6,355 nt of DNA from Gammaproteobacteria bacterium. Lineage in GTDB: Bacteria; Pseudomonadota; Gammaproteobacteria; GCA-001735895. The stretch covers positions 1 through 6,355 of the forward strand of contig JAPUFZ010000108.1 of NCBI GenBank assembly GCA_027293245.1, given 5' to 3'. Below are positions 1 to 5,520 of the stretch, one piece after another (the first letter of the stretch is position 1; each line of letters opens with the position of its first letter). Under the pieces are notes generated by a model. The model saw only the letters and a list, made by a program, of their open reading frames with translations. It ran no database searches and was not told where the DNA came from. Position numbers and translations under genes: made by a program.

Positions 1-177
1 CTGACCAGTGTCCGGGTCGCGTACGTGCACATGCACCACGGCGGCGCCGGCTTTGGCCGCCTCAATCGCTGAATTAGCGATCTGTTCCGGCGTGATCGGT
101 ACCAGGTTGCTTCTGCTGGTGGTATCTCCTGCACCGGTAACAGCACAGGTAATAATAACGTCGTTATTCATGCTCAT
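1..177 (-). CDS. Beta-keto acid cleavage enzyme (BKACE/DUF849), N-terminal part; probable 3-dehydrocarnitine cleavage enzyme
   Basis: This is the start of a gene cut by the left edge; 59 codons are visible, of roughly 300 in the family. BKACE enzymes are zinc-dependent TIM barrels that condense a beta-keto acid with acetyl-CoA to give acetoacetate and a new CoA thioester. Visible features are an early strand [13 protein letters not shown] (residues 7-19), the VPITPEQIA segment (26-34) and the HVHVRD motif (49-54), whose two His (49, 51) match the zinc ligands of the lysine-fermentation enzyme Kce. The start is taken as the ATG at 177-175, 4 bases after an AAGAG; a second ATG at 171-169 (10 bases after it) is equally possible. 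It is third in the minus-strand set, 39 bases after the carnitine dehydrogenase. From that context I infer that it converts 3-dehydrocarnitine plus acetyl-CoA to betainyl-CoA plus acetoacetate. The family is near certain; the substrate is inferred, since the specificity residues lie mostly outside the window. Confidence 0.88.
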   Translation of the reverse strand, partial: MSMNNDVIITCAVTGAGDTTSRSNLVPITPEQIANSAIEAAKAGAAVVHVHVRDPDTGQ

Positions 178-216
178 TAATCTCTTTGGGTAAATGAATC
201 CGCCTCGGACAGGCTC

Positions 217-1167
217 CTAGCTTGCTGCGGACTTGCGTTTCATCTTTGCTATTTCAACCAGGCCGGCGTTCATTTTACGACTCAGCGTGGCGAAATCCTG
301 TCCTTTGGTCATTTGGACACAACCATCGATCATGGCTTTGCGTAATTCGGGTGTCAACTCAGGGGCAACTAATCGGGTCCAGGGTAGTTTAAGCGCCGGC
401 CCGAACTGATCCAGGCAATAAGCCATACCGCCTTCGCCGCCGCCGACGTGAAAAATCTCGCAGGGTCCCATCAAGGCCCAACGTGGTCCCGGGCCGTTGA
501 CTACGGCCTGGTCGATCTGTTCTACCGTGGCTTCACCATTGGCAACCATGTGCAGGGCTTCACGCCAGATCGCCTCCTGTAGTCGAGTGGCAATAAACCC
601 GGGTACTTCTTTGTTCATGACCAGGGGTGCTTTACCGGCAACTTTGTAGAACTCGACAGTCCAGTCGACAGTCCTGGCCGTGGTTTTTTTGCCACCGATC
701 ATTTCTACCAGGGGTAACAGGTAGGGCGGGTTAAAAGGATGGCCGACTATTGTTCGTTCAGGCGTCGAACAACGAGCCTGAATATCAGTCATCGATAATC
801 CAGAAGTACTGGAGGCGATAACGACTTGTGGATCGACTATCTCGCCCAGCTTTTGATATAGCTCCTGCTTGAGTTCCAGTACTTCAGGTGCACTTTCCTG
901 TATGAATTCGGCGTTCTCAGTGGCTTCTTTGAGATCGGTTGTCCAGTTGAAATTGTCTAACGACGCGCCTTTTGCAAGGCCAATTTCTTCAACACTGGCC
1001 CAGGCTGTTTTTAACAGCCGTTGCAATGCATCCTGCTCGCTTGCGTCATGCAGATAACTGGTGACCTCATAGCCCTGGGCGAGGAAATGGGCAGCCCAGC
1101 CACCGCCAATTGGGCCGGCACCGATACAGGTGACACGACGAACAGCTTCAGGCGACTGGTTTAACAT
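217..1167 (-). CDS. lcdH: L-carnitine 3-dehydrogenase (3-hydroxyacyl-CoA dehydrogenase family)
   Basis: A cytoplasmic NAD-dependent enzyme that oxidises the 3-hydroxyl of L-carnitine to 3-dehydrocarnitine. At 316 residues it has the usual length of carnitine dehydrogenases. The N-terminal Rossmann fold shows GAGPIGGG (16-23) for NAD. SSTSGL (119-124), GHPFNPP (142-148, with His143) and VEMIGG (154-159, with Glu155) supply the His-Glu pair of this superfamily. The C-terminal helical domain begins near VPGF (188-191). The stretch GPGPRWALMGPCEIFH (225-240), then GGGEGGM (242-248) and LDQFGPALKLPWTRL (252-266), resembles carnitine dehydrogenases far more than fatty-acid-oxidation HADs. The frame is also open from a TTG at 1173-1171, but the ATG at 1167-1165 sits 9 bases after AAAGG and is preferred; the TTG would have only 3. 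It starts 2 bases after the CaiD-like stop, so the two are very probably co-transcribed. The family is sure; carnitine as substrate is strongly supported by sequence memory and neighbours, not proven. Confidence 0.9.
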   Translation of the reverse strand: MLNQSPEAVRRVTCIGAGPIGGGWAAHFLAQGYEVTSYLHDASEQDALQRLLKTAWASVEEIGLAKGASLDNFNWTTDLKEATENAEFIQESAPEVLELKQELYQKLGEIVDPQVVIASSTSGLSMTDIQARCSTPERTIVGHPFNPPYLLPLVEMIGGKKTTARTVDWTVEFYKVAGKAPLVMNKEVPGFIATRLQEAIWREALHMVANGEATVEQIDQAVVNGPGPRWALMGPCEIFHVGGGEGGMAYCLDQFGPALKLPWTRLVAPELTPELRKAMIDGCVQMTKGQDFATLSRKMNAGLVEIAKMKRKSAAS

Positions 1168-1169
1168 AT

Positions 1170-1982
1170 TCAATTACCTTTAAATTTGGCGTCGCGTTTC
1201 TCGACGAATGCGCTGATTCCTTCTTCGGCATCGTCAGACGACAACATGGCACGATACATGGGTAAATCATCGTTACGCATTTTGTAAAAGGAATTCTCGA
1301 TGGTTTCACCTTCGATCGAACGCAGTACTTCTTTAATTGACTGTAGCGCCAGCGGGGCTACCTTTGACAACTGCTCGGCCCACTCGTGTGCTGCCGACAT
1401 CAATTGGCCGGCAGGCACAACCTTGTTAATCAAACCATGATGGGCGGCTTCGCTGGCGGGCATGCGGCGTCCCAGGTAGAGCATTTCCAGTGCAATGTTA
1501 TAAGGCAGGCGCCTGGGTAAGCGTTGCATTGCGCCTGCATCGGGGATAATGCCCAGTGGTAGTTCGGGCAGGGCGAATTCAGTATGCTCGGCGGCGATGA
1601 TCAGATCGCAGGCCAACGCAATTTCAAATCCACCGCCGATAGTGAGCCCGTTCAGAGCGGCAATCACCGGCTTGTTCAAATTCCACATTTCGGTAATGCC
1701 GGCAAATCCACCGAGACTGGCATCTTCAAGCTCCCACCAGTTATCGAGCGAGACGTCGCCACTGTCGAGTGCTTTAAGATCCCAGCCGGCACAGAATATT
1801 TTATCGCCAGCGCCGGTGATTATAGCGACTTTCAGATCCGGGTTATCGCGAAAATAGACAAATGCCTCACCCAGCTTGCGGCTGGTGGGAAGATCGATCG
1901 CATTGACCTTGGGGCGGTCAATGGTGACCTGCATTACCGGGCCATCAATATCAACCCGTATCTCATCATCACCTGGAATCAT
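1170..1982 (-). CDS. caiD: Crotonobetainyl-CoA hydratase / carnitinyl-CoA dehydratase (crotonase family, CaiD-like)
   Basis: A cytoplasmic crotonase that hydrates crotonobetainyl-CoA to carnitinyl-CoA, reversibly. It is 270 residues long against about 261 for E. coli CaiD. From memory the two align almost end to end: TIDRPKVNAID (20-30), FRDNPDLKVAIITGAGDK (44-61), AGWDLKAL (65-72), GGFAGITE (91-98), NKPVIAALNG (103-112), GGGFEIALACD (116-126), FALPELPLGIIPDAG (136-150) and FVEKRDAKFKG (259-269). The two acidic catalytic positions of the crotonase fold are present as Glu120 and Glu140, and the oxyanion-hole positions fall at Gly66 and Gly117. It carries about six extra residues around NWW (81-83) compared with E. 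coli CaiD. The ATG at 1982 has AAAGG 8 bases upstream. It is the first gene of the minus-strand set and faces the acyl-CoA dehydrogenase gene across a shared control region. A generic enoyl-CoA hydratase is the alternative, but the CaiD-like stretches and the carnitine dehydrogenase next door make CaiD the better call. Confidence 0.87.
   Translation of the reverse strand: MIPGDDEIRVDIDGPVMQVTIDRPKVNAIDLPTSRKLGEAFVYFRDNPDLKVAIITGAGDKIFCAGWDLKALDSGDVSLDNWWELEDASLGGFAGITEMWNLNKPVIAALNGLTIGGGFEIALACDLIIAAEHTEFALPELPLGIIPDAGAMQRLPRRLPYNIALEMLYLGRRMPASEAAHHGLINKVVPAGQLMSAAHEWAEQLSKVAPLALQSIKEVLRSIEGETIENSFYKMRNDDLPMYRAMLSSDDAEEGISAFVEKRDAKFKGN
1177..1181 (-). promoter_or_regulatory. Ribosome binding site that decides the carnitine dehydrogenase start
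   Basis: AAAGG on the minus strand lies inside the last codons of the CaiD-like gene (Lys-Gly-Asn). It is 9 bases from the ATG at 1167 and only 3 from the alternative TTG at 1173, so it argues for the ATG. Having the site inside the upstream gene suggests that translation of the two is linked. Confidence 0.7.
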
Positions 1983-1990
1983 TAGTTTGG

Positions 1991-1995
1991 CCTTT
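1991..1995 (-). promoter_or_regulatory. Ribosome binding site of the caiD-like gene
   Basis: AAAGG on the minus strand is 8 bases before the ATG at 1982, a standard spacing that supports this start. No convincing minus-strand -35/-10 pair was found in the intergenic region; TAGATT just upstream of the site is the best -10 candidate, but it lacks a good partner. Confidence 0.65.
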
Positions 1996-2028
1996 ATTTA
2001 CGCAATCTATTTGAAAACGGCAGTGTAG

Positions 2029-2056
2029 TAGACTCGATAGGCAAATGGTATATGAT
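2029..2056 (+). promoter_or_regulatory. Possible sigma-70 promoter for the acyl-CoA dehydrogenase / ligase operon
   Basis: TAGACT (2029-2034, four of six matches to TTGACA) and TATGAT (2051-2056, five of six matches to TATAAT) are separated by 16 bases. Transcription would begin near 2063, leaving a leader of about 30 bases that contains the palindrome at 2072-2081. The region is only 110 bases and must also serve the divergent caiD-like gene, so a regulator bound here could control both arms. This is read by eye from consensus; the call is tentative. Confidence 0.35.
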
Positions 2057-2071
2057 TAGTCGAAATGAATC

Positions 2072-2081
2072 GCCTGCAGGC
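2072..2081. promoter_or_regulatory. Perfect 10-bp palindrome GCCTGCAGGC, possible operator
   Basis: GCCTGCAGGC reads the same on both strands and lies just downstream of the predicted promoter, 11 bases before the acyl-CoA dehydrogenase start. Its 3' half (CAGG) is also the only weak candidate for a ribosome binding site of that gene, at a long 12-base spacing. It could be a regulator half-site pair or chance; no second copy was seen in the window. Confidence 0.25.
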
Positions 2082-2092
2082 ACAATTTTACG

Positions 2093-3253
2093 ATGAATTA
2101 CACCCTCACAGCTGAACAAGATATGATCATTCGTTCCTTGCGAGCATTTCGTCAACAGGAACTCGAACCCTATGAAGCAGAAGTGGATCGCAGTGGCGAA
2201 GTGCCCGAAGAGCTGGGCCAACGTATCAAGGCTAAAGCACTGGAAATGGGGTTTTACGCGCCAAATATGCCGGTAGAGGTCGGTGGTGGTGGTTTAGACT
2301 ACAAAACCCTCGCCCTGTTTGAGCGGGAACTGGGTAAAACCAGTTACGGATTGCACGCTTATCTTCACCGCCCCTCAGAGATTCTGATGGCCTGTGAGGG
2401 CGAACAGATTGAAAATTATCTCAATCCCTGTGTTAGCGGTGAAAAGAAAGAAGTATTTGCACTGACCGAGCCTGGTGCCGGTTCCGATATACTGTCGATG
2501 ACAACCAAAGCTGTGCCTGATGGTGATAATTTCATTATCAATGGTTCGAAGCATTTCATCAGCAGCCCGGTGATTCCCGATTTCGCAATATTGTTTGCCT
2601 GGACGGGAGTAAAACAAACAAAAAAAGGTGAGCGCAAACTGGTGACTGCTTTTTTAGTTGATCAAGGTACCGAGGGATTTGACATTCAACGCGGTCCCAG
2701 ATGCGCGGCACAACGTGCTTACCACACCTGGCAATTGTCTTTCAACCAGTGTCGTGTTCACCAGAGCCAGATTCTGGGTAAACAAGGTGAGGGCTTTGAA
2801 CTCGCGGACAAGTGGTTGAAAATGGGCCGTGTCTGGGTGGCAGCAGCGGCCTGCGGTAAAATGGAGCGATTACTCGAACTTGCCACCAGTTACGCCTGTC
2901 AGCGTAAGCAGTTTGGCCAGGTGATCGGCAAATTCCAGGGTACCTCTTTCAAACTGGCCGACATGACAACCGATTTACAGGCATCGGATTTACTGGTGAT
3001 GCACGCTGCAGATAAGGCCGACCAGGGAATCATGCAAGCAGAAGACGCGGCCATGGCAAAATTGTTTGCTTCCGAGGCGGTTGGCCGGGCAGCCGACAAT
3101 ACCATCCAGATATATGGTGGCATGGGGTTGATGGAGGAATTGCCGATCGAGCGATTGTGGCGTGATGCGCGCCTCGATCGAATCTGGGACGGTACTTCAG
3201 AAATTCAACGTCACATCATATCGCGGACGCTATTACGCCAGTACGAATCTTGA
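2093..3253 (+). CDS. Acyl-CoA dehydrogenase, probable gamma-butyrobetainyl-CoA dehydrogenase (or crotonobetainyl-CoA reductase)
   Basis: An FAD-dependent acyl-CoA dehydrogenase of 386 residues, the usual length (CaiA is about 380). It would remove two hydrogens from C2-C3 of an acyl-CoA and pass electrons to electron-transfer flavoprotein. The parts run in order: N-terminal helical domain (1-120); signature ALTEPGAGSD (123-132) opening the beta domain; INGSKHFIS (149-157); C-terminal helical domain with RKQFG (271-275), QIYGGMGLMEE (339-349) and DGTSEIQR (366-373). The position that is the catalytic Glu in medium- and short-chain enzymes (IYEGT) is Asp366 here (IWDGT). The ATG at 2093 is the first start codon after an in-frame TGA at 2066-2068, so the start is firm despite a poor ribosome binding site. 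The stop overlaps the next ATG. Opposing a CaiD-like gene and coupled to a CoA ligase, it probably forms crotonobetainyl-CoA from gamma-butyrobetainyl-CoA; that substrate is inferred from context. E. coli CaiA runs the reaction the other way. Confidence 0.85.
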   Translation: MNYTLTAEQDMIIRSLRAFRQQELEPYEAEVDRSGEVPEELGQRIKAKALEMGFYAPNMPVEVGGGGLDYKTLALFERELGKTSYGLHAYLHRPSEILMACEGEQIENYLNPCVSGEKKEVFALTEPGAGSDILSMTTKAVPDGDNFIINGSKHFISSPVIPDFAILFAWTGVKQTKKGERKLVTAFLVDQGTEGFDIQRGPRCAAQRAYHTWQLSFNQCRVHQSQILGKQGEGFELADKWLKMGRVWVAAAACGKMERLLELATSYACQRKQFGQVIGKFQGTSFKLADMTTDLQASDLLVMHAADKADQGIMQAEDAAMAKLFASEAVGRAADNTIQIYGGMGLMEELPIERLWRDARLDRIWDGTSEIQRHIISRTLLRQYES

Positions 3254-5352
3254 TGCGTCAACGTGCAATTAACCTGAGGCGCTTACTCAACCCGCGGCAT
3301 ATTGCTTTTGTCGGCGGTGCGGATGCCGAATTTAGCGCGCGTCAATGTGCGGCGCTTTTCGACGGGCCGGTGTGGGGGGTTAATCCAAAGCGTGATAGCC
3401 TCGGTGGTTTACCCTGTTATCAATCGGTTGGAGACCTGCCCGAAGCGCCGGATGCCGTATTCCTGGCAACCCCACGTAGTGCGGCTACAGCGGTTGTCCG
3501 ACAGCTCAACGCGATGGGTGCCGGTGGTGTAGCCTGCTTTACCGCGGGATATGGTGAGCTCGGCGAGTCAGGCCAACGGGCCGAGCGCGAACTGCTTGCC
3601 GCCGCTGGTGATCTGGCCCTGATAGGACCTAACTGTTACGGTTTTATCAACTACACTAACGGCGCCACGCTCTGGCCATTCGGTTCGGGCCGGCAACGCT
3701 GTGAGAAAGGCATCGCCCTGATCATGCAAAGTGGCATGCTGCCGGCCAACCTGACCATGAATGACCGATCGGTGCCTATCGCTTATGTCATATCGGCCGG
3801 CAATCAGGTTTCGCTCGCCATCGAAGACTACATCGACGCTCTCGCTGAAGACCCTGCAGTCACGGCTATGGGTCTGTATATCGAGGGCATTAAGGATATT
3901 AAAAAATTTGCCGCAGCATCGCTTAAGGCGTTGCAGGCGAGTAAACCGATAGTGGTGCTCAAAGCCGGCAGATCAGCACTGGGTTCCAGTTTGACCGTGA
4001 GTCATACCGGTTCCCTCGCGGGTACCGACGAGGCTTTCCAGGCGTTATTTGATCAGCTCGGTATCGTTCGCGTCGACGCACCCGTGGCCCTGATTGAGAC
4101 GCTCAAGTTTCTCTCGGTGTCGGGAGCCCCAAAAGGACGTCGCCTGGCAGCGTTTACCTGCTCGGGTGGAGAAGCAACAATTGTTGCCGATTACTGCCAA
4201 AAAGTCGGACTGTGTTTACCGCAACCCTCGGCAAAGGCGTATAAAAAGCTTTCGGAACTGTTACCTGATATCGCTACGGTTTCTAATCCACTCGACTATA
4301 CCACACCGTTATGGGGTGACAGGAAAACCATGCCAAAGGTGTTTAAGACCCTGATGGATGACGGCTACGATGCGGCCATGGTGGTGCAGGACTTTCCGCC
4401 GCCACATATCCATGAAGATAATACCCACTACCGCAATGATGCAATCTCTTTTATAGACGCTGCCAACGCGGTCGGGATTCCGGCAGCGGTGTGTAGCGAT
4501 CTGCCGGAAAATATCGATAGGGAATCTCGCGAAATTATGATCGCTCGCGGCGTGACGCCGTTACAGGGTCTCGATTCGGGACTGGAAGCCCTGGCACTGG
4601 CCTGCGAATACGGTCATCGGTTACGGCAGCTGAGGCAGAATCCTGCTTCAGCATCATTTACGAGTATTGATACCCCCGCAGCGGATTCTGACAGTCAACT
4701 ACTTGACGAGTGGCAGGGCAAGGCACGCATTAAGGCTGCAGGGATTGATGTCCCCGATGGGGTGCTGTGTAGTTCAGATGAAGTGGTCAGCGCCGCAGAC
4801 AAACTCGGCTATCCGGTCGTGGTGAAGCTGGTGAGTAATGAGTTGCCGCACAAGTCCGATGCCGGCGCGGTAAGGCTCGGGCTGGCCGATTCCAGTGCCG
4901 TGGCCAGGGCCGTATCCGAGATTAAGGTCTCGGTTGCTCAGGCCCGGCCTGATCTGGTAATCGATCAGTTCATGGTTGAAACGATGGTTGAAGGCGTGAT
5001 TGGTGAGTTATTGGTTGGCATTAATACTGATCCGCAGTTTGGGCAAATCATGGTCATCGCCGGTGGCGGCATCTGGGTCGAGTTAATGCAAGACTCGGCT
5101 ACCCTGTTATTGCCGACCAGTCGCGAACGCGTGCACGCAGCACTGCAAGGTCTCAAGTCCATTGCGCTGTTTCAGGGTTATCGCGGCAAGCCCGAATGCG
5201 ATATGGATGCGATAGTGGAAACCATACTCGCTATTGCCGGTTTTGCAGAGGACTCGAGGCATCGGTTGCTGGAAATGGATATCAATCCTTTAATGGTCAG
5301 CGAGAAACGAGTGATCGCCGCCGACGTGATGATCCGCGAGACCTGCAAATAA
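3253..5352 (+). CDS. ADP-forming acyl-CoA synthetase (acetate-CoA ligase / NDP-forming superfamily), probable betaine-acid CoA ligase
   Basis: A single-chain enzyme of 699 residues that makes acyl-CoA from acid, CoA and ATP, releasing ADP and phosphate through a phospho-histidine; the reaction is reversible in this family. Numbering is from the ATG at 3253. An N-terminal CoA-binding domain (about 8-130) ends in LIGPNCYGF (123-131). The flavodoxin-like ligase domain (about 150-285) carries YIEGIKD (209-215, Glu211) and SHTGSLAG (250-257), whose His251 is the expected phosphorylated residue. A linker domain follows (about 290-460), then an ATP-grasp domain (about 480-699) with VVVKL (522-526), LPHKSDAGAV (531-540, His533), GGG (604-606) and EMDINPL (674-680), the likely metal-binding segment. 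The TTG at 3250 would add one residue, but the ATG overlapping the upstream TGA (TGATG) is the natural coupled start. The DMSP-cleaving enzyme DddX belongs to this superfamily, so a zwitterionic substrate is plausible. From context I infer gamma-butyrobetaine, crotonobetaine or carnitine. Family certain, substrate inferred. Confidence 0.88.
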   Translation: MRQRAINLRRLLNPRHIAFVGGADAEFSARQCAALFDGPVWGVNPKRDSLGGLPCYQSVGDLPEAPDAVFLATPRSAATAVVRQLNAMGAGGVACFTAGYGELGESGQRAERELLAAAGDLALIGPNCYGFINYTNGATLWPFGSGRQRCEKGIALIMQSGMLPANLTMNDRSVPIAYVISAGNQVSLAIEDYIDALAEDPAVTAMGLYIEGIKDIKKFAAASLKALQASKPIVVLKAGRSALGSSLTVSHTGSLAGTDEAFQALFDQLGIVRVDAPVALIETLKFLSVSGAPKGRRLAAFTCSGGEATIVADYCQKVGLCLPQPSAKAYKKLSELLPDIATVSNPLDYTTPLWGDRKTMPKVFKTLMDDGYDAAMVVQDFPPPHIHEDNTHYRNDAISFIDAANAVGIPAAVCSDLPENIDRESREIMIARGVTPLQGLDSGLEALALACEYGHRLRQLRQNPASASFTSIDTPAADSDSQLLDEWQGKARIKAAGIDVPDGVLCSSDEVVSAADKLGYPVVVKLVSNELPHKSDAGAVRLGLADSSAVARAVSEIKVSVAQARPDLVIDQFMVETMVEGVIGELLVGINTDPQFGQIMVIAGGGIWVELMQDSATLLLPTSRERVHAALQGLKSIALFQGYRGKPECDMDAIVETILAIAGFAEDSRHRLLEMDINPLMVSEKRVIAADVMIRETCK

Positions 5353-5520
5353 GCATGAAAATACCTGCAACCGTTTCGATTTAACGCCATCGTGGATTCC
5401 AGTTCCTCTCTTTTCTGTACACTACTGTCTTGCCAGATAACCGTCCCTTCAATACGCTGTGCCAGGGAACAATACACTTTCCTTGAAAACCGATTAACCG
5501 ACTATCGGCTGCGATAGTCT
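5353..5520. other. Intergenic region between the ligase and the transporter gene
   Basis: No gene-like frame is supported here. It contains a short direct repeat (ACCTGCAA at 5341-5348 and 5363-5370) and a perfect inverted repeat at its right end, described separately. No GC-rich stem followed by a T run was found, so the end of the ligase transcript is not visible. The 168-base length and a change of function suggest that the transporter has its own promoter, but no good -35/-10 pair stands out. TTGCCA at 5430-5435 has only a poor -10 partner (TACGCT, 17 bases away). Confidence 0.6.
5500..5519 (+). promoter_or_regulatory. Perfect 8-bp inverted repeat touching the transporter start codon
   Basis: GACTATCG (5500-5507) and CGATAGTC (5512-5519) are perfect reverse complements around a 4-base loop GCTG, ending one base before the ATG at 5521. 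In RNA this would fold over the place where a ribosome binding site should be, and no clear one is seen. As DNA it could be an operator. It is not followed by a T run, so it does not look like an intrinsic terminator. The repeat itself is certain; its role is inferred. Confidence 0.5.

Noticed and set aside
178..216. Possible structure in the gap between carnitine dehydrogenase and BKACE (GCCT/AGGC pairing)
   Set aside because: Only a 4-bp stem without a T run; too weak for a terminator, and the gap fits ordinary operon spacing.
1584..1985. 133-codon plus-strand open frame opposite the caiD-like gene
   Set aside because: Entirely antisense to a well-supported crotonase; the product shows no recognisable fold and its length follows from the codon use of the real gene.
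2052..2096. A 14-codon open frame whose TGA overlaps the acyl-CoA dehydrogenase ATG (ATGA), like a coupled leader peptide
   Set aside because: Its ATG lies inside the predicted -10 box, so the transcript would start after it, and it has only a weak AGG upstream. If the transcript start proves to be further upstream it should be reconsidered.
3250..3252. TTG as start of the ADP-forming ligase
   Set aside because: It adds a single residue; the ATG at 3253 forming TGATG with the upstream stop is a common coupled start and is preferred.
5341..5370. Direct repeat ACCTGCAA, 22 bases apart, across the ligase stop
   Set aside because: Only 8 bases and two copies, one inside coding sequence; probably chance.
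5178..5477. 99-codon minus-strand open frame covering the ligase 3' end and part of the gap
   Set aside because: More than half is antisense to the ATP-grasp domain, the remainder has no recognisable protein features, and no ribosome binding site was evident.
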